This document shows, piece by piece, positions 49,553 to 58,492 of a DNA stretch of 64,000 nt (position 1 is its first letter; every line of letters starts with the position of its first letter). The translations under genes and the position numbers were made by a program. The notes under the pieces were generated by a model. The model made no database searches and was not told the origin of the DNA. It was given only the letters and a program-made list of their open reading frames with translations. The stretch lies in the NCBI GenBank assembly GCA_937901965.1, contig CALGSW010000006.1, positions 1 through 64,000 on the forward strand. The letters run 5' to 3'. This DNA comes from an uncultured Bacteroidota bacterium. Lineage in GTDB: Bacteria; Bacteroidota; Bacteroidia; Bacteroidales; UBA932.

Positions 49553-50941
49553 ATGTTTGATTTAATAGTTATTGGTTCCGGCCCGGGAGGTTATGTAGCA
49601 GCAATACGGGCTTCACAGCTTGGTATGAATACTGCTGTAATTGAGAGAAGCGAATTAGGCGGAATTTGCCTTAACTGGGGTTGTATTCCCACTAAAGCAC
49701 TGCTAAAAAGTGTTCAGGCTCTTCATTACGCAACTCATGCTGCTGATTATGGATTTGAAATTGAGGGGAGTGTTAAACCGGACCTGACAAAGATAGTTGA
49801 GAGGAGCAGAGGTGTCTCTTCAAATATGAGCAAAGGGATAGAGTATCTCTTTAAAAAAAATAAAATTACTGTTATACAGGGAAGTGGCAAAATCGCTTCA
49901 GCCGGTAAAGTGCAAGTTACTGCAAATGATGGAAATGTAACCACAGTTGAGGCAAAAAACATTATTATAGCAACAGGTGCAAGGGCAAATTCACTCCCTT
50001 TTGCTCCTATTGACGGGAATAAAATAATCTCATACAGACAGGCGCTCGTTCCTAAAAAACTTCCTGCAAGCCTTGCCGTTATCGGTTCCGGTGCAATTGG
50101 CAGTGAACTCGCTTATTTCTACCGCTCTATGGGCTCTGAAGTCCATTTGATAGAATTTTTGGATAACATCGTTCCCCTGGAAGATGAAGAGGTATCGGCA
50201 CAACTCAGCCGATCATTCAGGAAGATGGGTATAAAGGTTATGGTTTCGTCAAAGGTAAAGTCTGTAGATACATCAGGTGATATTTGCAAGCTTGTTGTAG
50301 AGACTAAGAAGGGTGATGTAATTATTGAGGCTGAGCAGGTACTCTCTGCAGTAGGTGTTATACCAAACACGGAAAATATCGGTTTGGAGGAGATGGGAAT
50401 AAAGAGCGAGAGAGGAAAGATTGTGGTAGATTCGGCATACAGAACCAATGCTCCGGGTGTCTATGCAATAGGCGATGTTATCGCAACTCCTGCACTTGCC
50501 CATGTAGCATCAGCAGAGGGAATAAATTGCGTGGAGCAGATTGCAGGATTAAATCCTCCTCCGGTTAATTACGACAATATACCAGGTTGTACATATACAA
50601 CTCCGGAAATTTCATCAGTAGGTCTTACTGAAAAGGCTGCTAAAGAGAGGGGTCTCAATATTAAAGTGGGCAAGTTCCCTTTTACCGCTTCAGGTAAAGC
50701 AGCGGCAGCGGGAGACAAAGACGGGTTCATAAAACTTGTTGTTGATGCAAATACAGACAAGGTACTGGGAGCACATTTTATAGGAGCCAATGTAACTGAG
50801 ATGATCTCCGGCGTTGTAGTGGCACGTAATTTGGGAGTCACAGCGAGAGATTTTATCCATTCAGTACATCCTCACCCAACAATGAGTGAGGCTATCATGG
50901 AGGCAGCAGCTGCATCTCACGGTGAGGTAATACATATTTAA
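49553..50941 (+). CDS. lpd: Dihydrolipoyl dehydrogenase
   Basis: E3 flavoprotein that reoxidises dihydrolipoamide in 2-oxoacid dehydrogenase or glycine-cleavage complexes. 462 residues. FAD motif VIGSGPGGYVAAIRASQLG at the N-terminus, redox disulfide in GGICLNWGCIPTK near 37-49, NAD motif IGSGAIGSELAYFYRS near 180, and catalytic His-Glu in HPHPTMSEAIMEAA. Complete. No E1 or E2 gene is nearby, so it may serve glycine cleavage or several complexes. Starts 22 bp after secA. Confidence 0.95.
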   Translation: MFDLIVIGSGPGGYVAAIRASQLGMNTAVIERSELGGICLNWGCIPTKALLKSVQALHYATHAADYGFEIEGSVKPDLTKIVERSRGVSSNMSKGIEYLFKKNKITVIQGSGKIASAGKVQVTANDGNVTTVEAKNIIIATGARANSLPFAPIDGNKIISYRQALVPKKLPASLAVIGSGAIGSELAYFYRSMGSEVHLIEFLDNIVPLEDEEVSAQLSRSFRKMGIKVMVSSKVKSVDTSGDICKLVVETKKGDVIIEAEQVLSAVGVIPNTENIGLEEMGIKSERGKIVVDSAYRTNAPGVYAIGDVIATPALAHVASAEGINCVEQIAGLNPPPVNYDNIPGCTYTTPEISSVGLTEKAAKERGLNIKVGKFPFTASGKAAAAGDKDGFIKLVVDANTDKVLGAHFIGANVTEMISGVVVARNLGVTARDFIHSVHPHPTMSEAIMEAAAASHGEVIHI

Positions 50942-50950
50942 GAAAAGTAT

Positions 50951-51352
50951 ATGGCAAAAAATGAAGTAGTTCCGCAAATTAATGAGGTTAACCGAATTGC
51001 CGGCGGTACTGAACTTAGAGGAACTTTAGTTACAACCAGCGACATAAGAATTGACGGCTTCTTTGAGGGCAAAATTCAGACTCGGGGCAAAGTTGTAATT
51101 GGCGACAATGCACAGTTTGTTGGAGACCTCTTCTGCGGTAGTGCAGATATTTGGGGAAGAATGGAGGGAAATCTTGTAACCGGACACCAGGCGGGCTTTA
51201 AAAGCAAAGCGAAATTTGAGGGTGCCCTTCAATGCAACAAGATATCAATAGAGGACGGAGCCACATTCAATGGCACTTGCCGAATGATTAGCGAAGCTGA
51301 ATACAATGAGATGGTTGAAAAATATAACAGTTCATCCCGTAAACACAAGTGA
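50951..51352 (+). CDS. Bactofilin (polymer-forming cytoskeletal protein)
   Basis: 133 residues. The core (about 18-115) is the bactofilin right-handed beta-helix with GGTELRGTLVTTSDIRIDG, FFEGKIQTRGKVVIGDNAQF and GDLFCGSADIWGRMEG. The helix is flanked by short disordered ends with Lys/Ser at the C-terminus. Bactofilins form stable cytoplasmic filaments and often recruit cell-wall enzymes. It starts 9 bp after lpd and is followed by a strong terminator. Confidence 0.88.
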   Translation: MAKNEVVPQINEVNRIAGGTELRGTLVTTSDIRIDGFFEGKIQTRGKVVIGDNAQFVGDLFCGSADIWGRMEGNLVTGHQAGFKSKAKFEGALQCNKISIEDGATFNGTCRMISEAEYNEMVEKYNSSSRKHK

Positions 51353-51368
51353 AAAATTGCGGGATCTC

Positions 51369-52340
51369 TTATGCTTCAGGAGTGCCTTTTTCAAGGCGCT
51401 CCTTTATTTTATAATTATTTCTCTCTGTGCTGTTTCTGGAGATAAGTTCACCTACAAAACCGGCAAGAAACAATTGCATTCCTATTATTAATGCAACCAG
51501 AGAGACATAGAAGAGCGGCTGATCTGTAACCTGTCTGAATTTTAAACCGTTAGCCTGTGAAATCAGTTTATCGGCTACCAGATAAGCGGCAGTTGCAAAA
51601 CCTATAAAAAATGTAAGCGTCCCAAATGTGCCAAAGAAGTGCATCGGCCTTTTACCAAATTTTGCAAGAAACGAGAGGGTAATGAGATCGAGAAAGCCGT
51701 TGACAAATCTGTCCATCCCAAATTTGCTCTTGCCAAACTTCCTGGCCTGGTGCTTCACAACCTTCTCCCCGATTTTTCTGTAGCCGGCAATCTTAGCCAG
51801 ATAGGGGATATATCTGTGCATCTCACCGTAAACCTCAATGTTTTTTACAACTTCAAGCCTGTATGCCTTAAGGCCGCAGTTCATATCATGAAGTTTCAAT
51901 CCGGTCACCCTTCTTGCAACCCGGTTATACAGCTTTGAGGGAAGATTCTTTGCCAGCCTGTTGTCTTTTCTCCTCTTCTTCCATCCGGAAACTAAATCAT
52001 ACCCCTGATTAACAATCATTTCATATAATTCAGGAATCTCTTCAGGGCTATCCTGAAGGTCGGCATCCATTGTAACTACAACACCACCCTCTGCAGCCTC
52101 AAATCCGGTGAAAAGAGCTGCCGATTTTCCGTAATTTCGGCTAAACCTAATCGCTTTTACAGCAGGATATAGTTTTGACTCTCTTTCAATAACCTCCCAT
52201 GACTTGTCAGTACTTCCATCGTCAACGAGAATCACTTCGTACTCCAGTTTCTGAGATGCAAGGGCTCTCTCTATCCATGAGAGCAGTTCAGGCAATGACT
52301 CCTCTTCATTGTAAAGTGCTATGACAATTGAAAGATCCAT
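51369..52340 (-). CDS. Family 2 glycosyltransferase (DPM1/GtrB-like)
   Basis: 323 residues. The N-terminal GT-A domain has SIVIALYNEEESLPELL, VDDGSTDKSW (DDGS) and TMDADLQDSPEEIPELYE; the D-x-D-like pair and LHDMNCGLKAYR are as in polyprenol-phosphate glycosyltransferases. Two hydrophobic helices (about 230-255 and 270-300) anchor it in the inner membrane. It probably transfers a sugar from a nucleotide to undecaprenyl or dolichol-like phosphate. It is co-oriented with the DUF4199 gene, from which it is separated by 15 bp; this pair is recurrent in Bacteroidota. Confidence 0.88.
   Translation of the reverse strand: MDLSIVIALYNEEESLPELLSWIERALASQKLEYEVILVDDGSTDKSWEVIERESKLYPAVKAIRFSRNYGKSAALFTGFEAAEGGVVVTMDADLQDSPEEIPELYEMIVNQGYDLVSGWKKRRKDNRLAKNLPSKLYNRVARRVTGLKLHDMNCGLKAYRLEVVKNIEVYGEMHRYIPYLAKIAGYRKIGEKVVKHQARKFGKSKFGMDRFVNGFLDLITLSFLAKFGKRPMHFFGTFGTLTFFIGFATAAYLVADKLISQANGLKFRQVTDQPLFYVSLVALIIGMQLFLAGFVGELISRNSTERNNYKIKERLEKGTPEA
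51378..51410 (+). terminator. Terminator of the secA-lpd-bactofilin run, inside the GT2 gene end
   Basis: An 11-bp stem AGGAGTGCCTT/AAGGCGCTCCT (one G-T) with loop TTTC is followed by TTTATTTT on the plus strand. It lies within the last codons of the convergent GT2 gene, whose end codes EKGTPEA. Confidence 0.65.
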
Positions 52341-52355
52341 CTTGTTTTAAAATAT

Positions 52356-52859
52356 TTACTGGGCAAAAAAATCACCCTTCTTTGTGTAATTAGCAACTAT
52401 TGCAGATACAATCATACCAAAGATTGTATAGTAGATAAGTGAAAAAATAAATGCAAGCTTGGGAAGATGCTCCATTACGCCTATAATTGCCTCTGCTCCG
52501 TCCGGATTTGAAGACTCCATACTCTGTGCAATCAGCTCCATCTGTGATGTTGTAGCCTCAGGAAAAAGAAATCCCATGTGAAGGAAGAGGTAGGCGGCAC
52601 AAATAACGGAAGAGAGAAGACACAGTATAGTTCCAAAACGGAATCCCTGCTTGTATGTAAATGTTTCAAAATTTTTGCTGTACTCTTTAATGAAATAGTA
52701 AACAAGAAATACACTCAATGCTAGTTTCACTAACCAGATAACTATACCTACAAAACCAGGTGTTGAGGGGAATACTGCCTGAATTATTGTTGCAAGTATT
52801 GTGACAAGAGCCAGAATAATTGCGTTCTGAGCCGCTATACTCCATTTATTGCTTTGCAT
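52356..52859 (-). CDS. DUF4199 membrane protein
   Basis: 167 residues with four hydrophobic helices (about 10-32, 36-58, 70-95 and 135-155) and a short soluble loop (PEATTSQMELIAQSMESSNPD). This matches DUF4199, an inner-membrane family of unknown function that usually precedes a GT2 gene, as here. A minus-strand TAAATTTG box at 52909-52902 is a likely promoter. Confidence 0.8.
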   Translation of the reverse strand: MQSNKWSIAAQNAIILALVTILATIIQAVFPSTPGFVGIVIWLVKLALSVFLVYYFIKEYSKNFETFTYKQGFRFGTILCLLSSVICAAYLFLHMGFLFPEATTSQMELIAQSMESSNPDGAEAIIGVMEHLPKLAFIFSLIYYTIFGMIVSAIVANYTKKGDFFAQ

Positions 52860-52901
52860 AATAGTCTAGATGTTAAGTTATTGAATTAATTAAGTCGGTT
52901 T

Positions 52902-52966
52902 CAAATTTAGCTAAAAATCATCACTCTCCAAAAATAATGAGGTTTAGAAAAATATGTTTAAATTTG
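52902..52966. promoter_or_regulatory. Divergent -7 boxes of the DUF4199 gene and thrS
   Basis: TAAATTTG occurs twice in the gap: on the minus strand at 52909-52902 toward DUF4199-GT2, and on the plus strand at 52959-52966, 28 bp before the thrS ATG. Confidence 0.5.
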
Positions 52967-52994
52967 CGGGATTTATATAGTTAGGTACATTATC

Positions 52995-54929
52995 ATGATA
53001 AACATTACATTTCCCGACGGAAATATACGACAATACCCAAAGGGAACTACCCCCCTTGATATTGCAAATGGTATAAGTCCAAGGCTTGCTGCTGAGGTAC
53101 TTGCTGCTTCCGTCAATTCAAAAGTTGTAGAGGTTACAAGACCTATAAACGAAGATGCTTCAATTAAACTTCATAAATGGGATGATCAGGAGGCAAAGAG
53201 CACATTCTGGCACTCATCATCACACCTTATGGCTGAGGCACTGGAGTTGCTTTATCCCGGAATCAAATTTGGGATAGGTCCATCTATTGAAACCGGTTTT
53301 TACTACGATGTTGATACGGGGGAGAGAAGTATAACAGAGGCAGACCTGAAGAAAATTGAGGATAAGATGCTTGAACTGGCAAGAGAGAAGCAGCACTTTG
53401 TCCGCAGAGAGGTGAGCAAAGAGGAGGCGATGAAGACCTACTCAGAGAAGGGCGATGAGTACAAATGTGAGCTTATCAGGGATCTTGAGGATGGGACCAT
53501 CTCATTCTATACAAACGGATCCTTCACAGACCTTTGCAGAGGGCCACACCTTGGAGATACATCAGTTATAAAGGCAGTTAAACTTACTTCAATTGCCGGC
53601 GCATACTGGAGAGGAAACGAAAACAATAAGATGCTTACCCGTATATATGGAGTTACATTTCCTCAGAAAAAACTCCTTGATGAGTACTTGCTTATGTTAG
53701 AAGAGGCAAAAAAGAGGGATCACAGAAAACTTGGTAAAGAGCTTGAGCTTTTTGCATTTTCACAGAGAGTGGGCCAGGGTCTTCCGCTTTGGCTCCCCAA
53801 GGGCGCAATGCTTCGCGAAAGACTTGAGAATTTCCTTAAAAAGGTACAAAAAGAGCATGGATATCTTCCTGTTATGACTCCTCATATAGGGCAGAAAGAG
53901 CTATATGTAACCTCCGGTCACTATGCAAAATACGGTAAAGATTCATTCCAGCCAATCCATACACCACAAGAGGGCGAGGAGTTTCTCCTCAAACCAATGA
54001 ACTGTCCTCACCACTGCGAAATTTATAAAACAAAGCCCAGATCATATAAGGATATGCCGCTCAGACTGGCTGAATTTGGCACTGTTTACAGATATGAGCA
54101 GAGCGGGGAGCTCCACGGACTTACCAGAGTTCGCGGATTTACACAGGATGATGCTCACATCTTCTGTCGTCCTGATCAGTTAAAAGAGGAGTTTATCAAG
54201 GTAATTGATATTGTGCTTTATATCTTTAAAACTCTTGATTTTAAAGATTATACAGCTCAGATTTCGCTAAGAGACCCTGAAAACAGAGAGAAGTACATAG
54301 GTTCTGACGAAAACTGGGAAAAGGCAGAGAGGGCTATTATTGAGGCAGCTGAGGAGAAGGGCTTAAATACTGTAGTTGAAACTGGTGAAGCAGCTTTCTA
54401 TGGTCCAAAACTGGACTTTATGGTGAGAGATGCCATAGGCAGAAAGTGGCAGCTTGGAACAATACAGGTGGACTATAATCTTCCTGAAAGATTTGAACTT
54501 GAATACGTTGGCGCAGACGATAAGAGACATCGTCCGGTGATGATTCACCGTGCACCATTTGGATCTATGGAGAGATTCATAGCAGTTCTAATAGAGCATA
54601 CCGGAGGAAGATTCCCATTGTGGCTCTCTCCTGAGCAGGCTGTAATATTGCCTGTAAGTGAAAAATATAACGATTACGCCAAAAAAGTTGCAGATTTTCT
54701 AAATAATGCCGATATTCGCGCCTCAATTGACGATCGTAACGAAACTATCGGCAAGAAAATCAGGGAGAATGAGCTTAAAAGAGTTCCATTCCTCCTTATT
54801 GTTGGTGAGAAGGAGGCAGAAAATGGTACAATTTCTGTAAGGAAGCAGGGAGATGGAGACAAGGGGGCTATGAAAATTGAAGAGTTCAAAGAACTGATTG
54901 AAAATGAAATTAAAAGACAAACTGAGTAA
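52995..54929 (+). CDS. thrS: Threonyl-tRNA synthetase
   Basis: Class II synthetase, 644 residues. TGS domain at residues 1-60 (ITFPDGNIRQYPKGTTPLDIA), then an editing domain with HSSSHLMAEALELLYP. The catalytic core has FLLKPMNCPHHCEIY, RVRGFTQDDAHIF and HRAPFGSMERF, and the anticodon domain is at about 540-644. The Cys/His zinc site (MNCPHH) is intact. It begins the classical thrS-infC-rpmI-rplT order. Confidence 0.98.
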   Translation: MINITFPDGNIRQYPKGTTPLDIANGISPRLAAEVLAASVNSKVVEVTRPINEDASIKLHKWDDQEAKSTFWHSSSHLMAEALELLYPGIKFGIGPSIETGFYYDVDTGERSITEADLKKIEDKMLELAREKQHFVRREVSKEEAMKTYSEKGDEYKCELIRDLEDGTISFYTNGSFTDLCRGPHLGDTSVIKAVKLTSIAGAYWRGNENNKMLTRIYGVTFPQKKLLDEYLLMLEEAKKRDHRKLGKELELFAFSQRVGQGLPLWLPKGAMLRERLENFLKKVQKEHGYLPVMTPHIGQKELYVTSGHYAKYGKDSFQPIHTPQEGEEFLLKPMNCPHHCEIYKTKPRSYKDMPLRLAEFGTVYRYEQSGELHGLTRVRGFTQDDAHIFCRPDQLKEEFIKVIDIVLYIFKTLDFKDYTAQISLRDPENREKYIGSDENWEKAERAIIEAAEEKGLNTVVETGEAAFYGPKLDFMVRDAIGRKWQLGTIQVDYNLPERFELEYVGADDKRHRPVMIHRAPFGSMERFIAVLIEHTGGRFPLWLSPEQAVILPVSEKYNDYAKKVADFLNNADIRASIDDRNETIGKKIRENELKRVPFLLIVGEKEAENGTISVRKQGDGDKGAMKIEEFKELIENEIKRQTE

Positions 54930-54953
54930 TAATTAAAATAGGAGGACAAATTT

Positions 54954-55574
54954 ATCGCTACACCTTTTAAACCTCGGCCTGGCGGATTCAGACCAAATCC
55001 GCAATCATCGGGACCAAGAAGGGATGCCCAGGGAAGGTATCCGCAAAGTGGCCCGAAAAAAGATGACGGACCTCGCGTTAACAACGAGATATCAGCACCC
55101 AGAGTAAGAGTAGTTGGTGACAACGTTGAGAATCAGGGAATAGTTTCACTGAGAGAGGCATTGGCAATGGCAGAGGCGTTGGAACTTGACCTTGTAGAGA
55201 TCTCTCCCAATGCGGACCCGCCTGTTTGCAAGATAATTGATTATCAGAAGTTCATCTACCAGCAGAAGAAAAAGGCTAAGGAGATGAAGGCTAATGCGAG
55301 CAAGATAGTCATTAAGGAGATAAGATTTGGCCCAAATACAGATGAGCATGATTTTCAGTTTAAACTGAAGCACGCACAATCTTTCCTTGAAGAGGGTTCA
55401 AAAGTTAAAGCGTATGTATTCTTCAAGGGGAGGTCAATACTCTTCTCTCAGCAGGGTGAAAAACTGCTTTTGAGATTTGCCCTTGAGCTTGAGGAGTACG
55501 GAAAGGCAGAACAGCTTCCTAAACTGGAAGGAAAGAGAATGATTATGATGCTCTCACCAGCTAAGAAAAAATAG
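54954..55574 (+). CDS. infC: Translation initiation factor IF-3, ATC start
   Basis: 206 residues when read from the ATC at 54954, which is 8 bp after a perfect AGGAGG (54940-54945). An in-frame stop lies just upstream, and no ATG, GTG or TTG occurs in frame before the conserved core begins. The N-terminal domain (RVNNEISAPRVRVVG, REALAMAEALELDLVEISP) and C-terminal domain (EIRFGPNTDEHDFQFKL) are complete. The usual software start at 55161 would delete the N-terminal domain. infC of many bacteria uses AUU/AUC so that IF-3, which rejects such codons, limits its own synthesis. Confidence 0.93.
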   Translation: MATPFKPRPGGFRPNPQSSGPRRDAQGRYPQSGPKKDDGPRVNNEISAPRVRVVGDNVENQGIVSLREALAMAEALELDLVEISPNADPPVCKIIDYQKFIYQQKKKAKEMKANASKIVIKEIRFGPNTDEHDFQFKLKHAQSFLEEGSKVKAYVFFKGRSILFSQQGEKLLLRFALELEEYGKAEQLPKLEGKRMIMMLSPAKKK

Positions 55575-55605
55575 AGATTTATTTATAAACTTTAAAATAA
55601 ACACA

Positions 55606-55800
55606 ATGCCCAAAATTAAAACCAACTCCGGTGCCAAAAAGCGTTTTCAGCTTACCGGATCGGGGAAAATCAAGAGAAAACACGCTTATAAAAGCCACAT
55701 TCTCACAAAAAAGACTACTAAGCAGAAGAGAAATCTAACTTACTCGGCTCTTGTTTCTACATCAGACGAGAAGAGAATCAAAGCTTTACTTGTTGCCTAG
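55606..55800 (+). CDS. rpmI: Ribosomal protein bL35
   Basis: 64 residues, strongly basic, beginning MPKIKTNSGAKKRFQLTGSG, the family signature. It follows infC by 31 bp and precedes rplT by 79 bp. That 79-bp spacer holds a purine-rich AGGAGGAG well before rplT, a possible site of L20 control, but no specific structure can be proven here. Confidence 0.96.
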   Translation: MPKIKTNSGAKKRFQLTGSGKIKRKHAYKSHILTKKTTKQKRNLTYSALVSTSDEKRIKALLVA

Positions 55801-55879
55801 TACAATTTATTAACCAGAATGCACAGCAGAAAAAGTTTCTCATAGGAGGAGAGCGCTGACATTCGTAAAACAAAAAAAG

Positions 55880-56224
55880 ATGCCAAGATCGGTAAATTCG
55901 GTGGCTTCAAGAGCTCGCCGCAAAAAAATTCTTAAGCTCACCAGAGGTAATTTCCTCGCAAGAGCAAACGTGTGGACGGTAGCAAAGAATACCTACGAAA
56001 AGGGTTTAACTTATGCTTATCGTGACCGTAAAACCAAAAAACGCAATTTCCGCGCACTTTGGATTCAAAGGATAAATGCAGCTGCAAGAGAGCATGGTAT
56101 GAACTATTCTCAGTTCATAGGTAAGCTCGCAAAGAACAATGTTGGTCTGAACAGAAAAGTTCTTGCAGATTTAGCAATGAATAATCCTCAGGCTTTTGAG
56201 GCCATAATCAACTCTGTAAAATAG
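55880..56224 (+). CDS. rplT: Ribosomal protein bL20
   Basis: 114 residues. MPRSVNSVASRARRKKILKL at the start and GNFLARANVWTVAKNTYEKG, then DRKTKKRNFRALWIQRINAAA, are the bL20 signatures. It binds 23S rRNA early in 50S assembly, and in other bacteria it represses its own operon by binding mRNA. lepB begins 8 bp after its stop. Confidence 0.97.
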   Translation: MPRSVNSVASRARRKKILKLTRGNFLARANVWTVAKNTYEKGLTYAYRDRKTKKRNFRALWIQRINAAAREHGMNYSQFIGKLAKNNVGLNRKVLADLAMNNPQAFEAIINSVK

Positions 56225-56232
56225 TTATAGTC

Positions 56233-57582
56233 TTGAATATAAAAAACATAATAAGTAATAAGTGGTTCAGGTTTTCTCTCTGGGCCATTTTATACTTATT
56301 GTGGGTTATCTGGTTTGGTAACTGGTGGTTCATTCTGGGACTGGGAGTAATATTTGATCTGTTTATCAGTAAAAAGGTTAAATGGGCCTTCTGGAAAAAG
56401 AGATACAAAAAGGGAGAAAAAAGAAATGTCTGGCTTGACTGGCTTGATGCAATAATTTTTGCTCTTGTCGTTTCAACATTTATAAAGGCATTCTTCTTTG
56501 AATCCTATATGATACCTACATCTTCAATGGAGAGATCGCTCCTTACAGGTGATTATCTTTTTGTAAGTAAGATGAGGTATGGTCCCAAAGTATCTCAGAC
56601 CCCCCTCTCTTTCCCTCTGGTGCATAATGTTATGCCTGTTACCGGTGGAGAGTCTTATCTGGAGTGGATAAAAAATCCTTACAGAAGGATGAAGGGATTC
56701 TCTTCAGTTAAGCGTGACGATATAGTTGTCTTTAACTTCCCTCATGGAGACACAGTTCTAAAGGGGGCTCCAACAGACGACTACTACACTCACGTAAGGC
56801 TTAACGGAAGGGAGTACACTCACAAGATGTACGGCCCTGTGGTTGTAAGACCGGATGACAAAAAGGATCACTATGTAAAGAGATGTGTAGCCGTTGCCGG
56901 TGACACTCTTTTAGTAGTGAACGGTAAAGTGATTGTAAACGGTATTCCTCAGAAGAATTTCCCGGGGATACAGAATACATATACCGTCTATACAAATGGA
57001 ACTCAGATTAACCAAAGAGTGTTTGATCAGCTTGATCTGAATATTGGGGAGATTTTCTTTGATGCAACGTTGCCGGGTTATAGTATGCTTCCGCTGAATG
57101 AAGATGAGGTGGAGACAATCTCAGCCCTTCCAAATGTTGCTGAGGTAAGACCTAACATTGACATCTTCCCTCCGGATTATCCTGATTCGCAGCTTCTCCT
57201 TTTCCCGTTCACAAAGAATTTTGAGTGGACAAAGGATAACTATGGACCTGTATGGATACCAAAATCCGGAGCGACAGTTCAGCTTAATGAGGCTAATCTG
57301 CCTCTTTACAGCAGGATTATATCATCTTATGAAAAGAATACACTTGAAGTAAAAGGTGGAGAAATTTTCATAAACGGACAGAAAGCAGATTCATATACAT
57401 TCAAGATGGATTACTACTTCATGATGGGTGATAACAGACACAACTCTCTGGATTCAAGATACTGGGGTTTTGTTCCGGAATCACACGTAGTGGGGACCCC
57501 TTCGGTTATATGGTTTTCCAAGGATAACAACAAGCCTTTCCCTAAGAATATCAGGTGGAAGAGGATTTTTAAATTTGTGTAA
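56233..57582 (+). CDS. lepB: Signal peptidase I, long form
   Basis: 449 residues; enterobacterial enzymes have about 320. Start is probably the TTG at 56233 because no ATG precedes the first membrane helices (WAILYLLWVIWFGNWWFILGLGVIF). The catalytic Ser lies in PTSSMERSLLTGDYLFVSK near 95-113, the Lys in YVKRCVAVAGDTLLVVNG near 215, and MMGDNRHNSLDSRYWGFVP is box E. A long insertion between them (about 130-200 and 255-350) adds strands facing the periplasm. It cleaves leader peptides of exported proteins. Confidence 0.93.
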   Translation: MNIKNIISNKWFRFSLWAILYLLWVIWFGNWWFILGLGVIFDLFISKKVKWAFWKKRYKKGEKRNVWLDWLDAIIFALVVSTFIKAFFFESYMIPTSSMERSLLTGDYLFVSKMRYGPKVSQTPLSFPLVHNVMPVTGGESYLEWIKNPYRRMKGFSSVKRDDIVVFNFPHGDTVLKGAPTDDYYTHVRLNGREYTHKMYGPVVVRPDDKKDHYVKRCVAVAGDTLLVVNGKVIVNGIPQKNFPGIQNTYTVYTNGTQINQRVFDQLDLNIGEIFFDATLPGYSMLPLNEDEVETISALPNVAEVRPNIDIFPPDYPDSQLLLFPFTKNFEWTKDNYGPVWIPKSGATVQLNEANLPLYSRIISSYEKNTLEVKGGEIFINGQKADSYTFKMDYYFMMGDNRHNSLDSRYWGFVPESHVVGTPSVIWFSKDNNKPFPKNIRWKRIFKFV

Positions 57583-57669
57583 ATATTTTGGATTATAAAA
57601 AAAGATTCCCGATATTTGCAACCCTTAAAAAGGGCACATCAAGAAAATTATAAAAAGTATATATAAGAG

Positions 57670-57912
57670 ATGGCAAGAGTTTGTCAAGTTACAGGAAAAA
57701 AGAGGATGATAGGAAACAATGTTTCCCACTCTAAGCGCCGCACAAAGCGCGAGTTTGCCCCTAACCTCCAGAACAAGCGTTTTTGGCTGGAAGAGGAGCA
57801 GAGATTCGTAACTCTTAAGGTTTCGGCCGCAGGGATGCGTACAATCAATAAAAACGGTCTGAGCGCTGTGCTCAAGAAATCAAAGGCCAATGGTTTAATT
57901 AAACTTGTTTAA
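57670..57912 (+). CDS. rpmB: Ribosomal protein bL28
   Basis: 80 residues, beginning MARVCQVTGKKRMIGNNVSH, with RRTKREFAPNLQNKRFW. Only Cys5 remains of the zinc ligands found in some family members. It heads rpmB-rpmG-DUF4295. A weak GATATTTG box lies about 35 bp upstream, within an 87-bp gap that also has a small CCCTT/AAGGG dyad. Confidence 0.96.
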   Translation: MARVCQVTGKKRMIGNNVSHSKRRTKREFAPNLQNKRFWLEEEQRFVTLKVSAAGMRTINKNGLSAVLKKSKANGLIKLV

Positions 57913-57924
57913 TACTGAATTAAG

Positions 57925-58113
57925 ATGGCAAAGAAGTCAAATAAAAACAGAATACAGGTTATTCTTGAGTGCACAGAGCAGAGAGAGAGCGGTATCCCCG
58001 GAATTTCCAGGTATATCACTACCAAGAATAAGAAGAACACTACTCAGCGTCTAGAGCGCAAGAAGTACAACCCTTTCCTGAAGAAGGTAACTTTACACCG
58101 CGAGATTAAATAA
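57925..58113 (+). CDS. rpmG: Ribosomal protein bL33
   Basis: 62 residues. MAKKSNKNRIQVILECTEQR, then SRYITTKNKKNTTQRLERKKYNPFLKK, is the bL33 fold. It has the single cysteine of the zinc-free (C-minus) form rather than four. 12 bp after rpmB and 19 bp before DUF4295. Confidence 0.95.
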   Translation: MAKKSNKNRIQVILECTEQRESGIPGISRYITTKNKKNTTQRLERKKYNPFLKKVTLHREIK

Positions 58114-58132
58114 CATTTAAAAGATTTAAGAA

Positions 58133-58291
58133 ATGGCAAAGAAAGCAGTAGCATCGTTCGGCGGCGGAAAAGGAACATCAAAATCAAAAGTTAAATGCAT
58201 CCGCATGGTTAAATCGGATCGTGGTGCCTATGCCTTCCTTGAGGAGATGGTCCCTACCGAGACAGCCAAAGAATTCTTCGAAAAGAAATAA
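58133..58291 (+). CDS. DUF4295 small basic protein
   Basis: 52 residues, beginning MAKKAVASFGGGKGTSKSK and ending ETAKEFFEKK. This short lysine-rich protein is almost always found after rpmB-rpmG in Bacteroidota and is presumed ribosome-associated. It is too short for many gene finders, but position, start spacing and a terminator directly after it support it. Confidence 0.9.
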   Translation: MAKKAVASFGGGKGTSKSKVKCIRMVKSDRGAYAFLEEMVPTETAKEFFEKK

Positions 58292-58310
58292 TTCTTACAA
58301 AATATTGTAT

Positions 58311-58349
58311 AAAAAAGAGGTCAGTGTTATATTGATCTCTTTTTTTTAT
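58311..58349 (+). terminator. Terminator of rpmB-rpmG-DUF4295
   Basis: A 10-bp stem AAAGAGGTCA/TGATCTCTTT (one G-T) with a 9-nt loop is followed by a T-run. Confidence 0.85.
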
Positions 58350-58380
58350 TTATGAATAAGCTGTAGTGACATTTTATATT

Positions 58381-58443
58381 ATAGCAGCCTAGATGTTCAG
58401 AAAAAACCGCAACTTTGCTTTTTCTGAACATCTAGGCGGCTAT
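58381..58443. repeat. 25-bp inverted repeat with 13-nt loop
   Basis: Arms 58381-58405 and 58419-58443 match at 24 of 25 positions; the 18 bp next to the loop are perfect. Loop is ACCGCAACTTTGC. Each arm contains CTAGATGTTCAG. It lies 30 bp after the operon terminator and before the ftsY promoter. Single copy in this window; role unknown. Confidence 0.7.
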
Positions 58444-58492
58444 TTGAAAGGTCATCCTGTTTGTTTTCCATAAATATGTTGACCTCTTTTTA

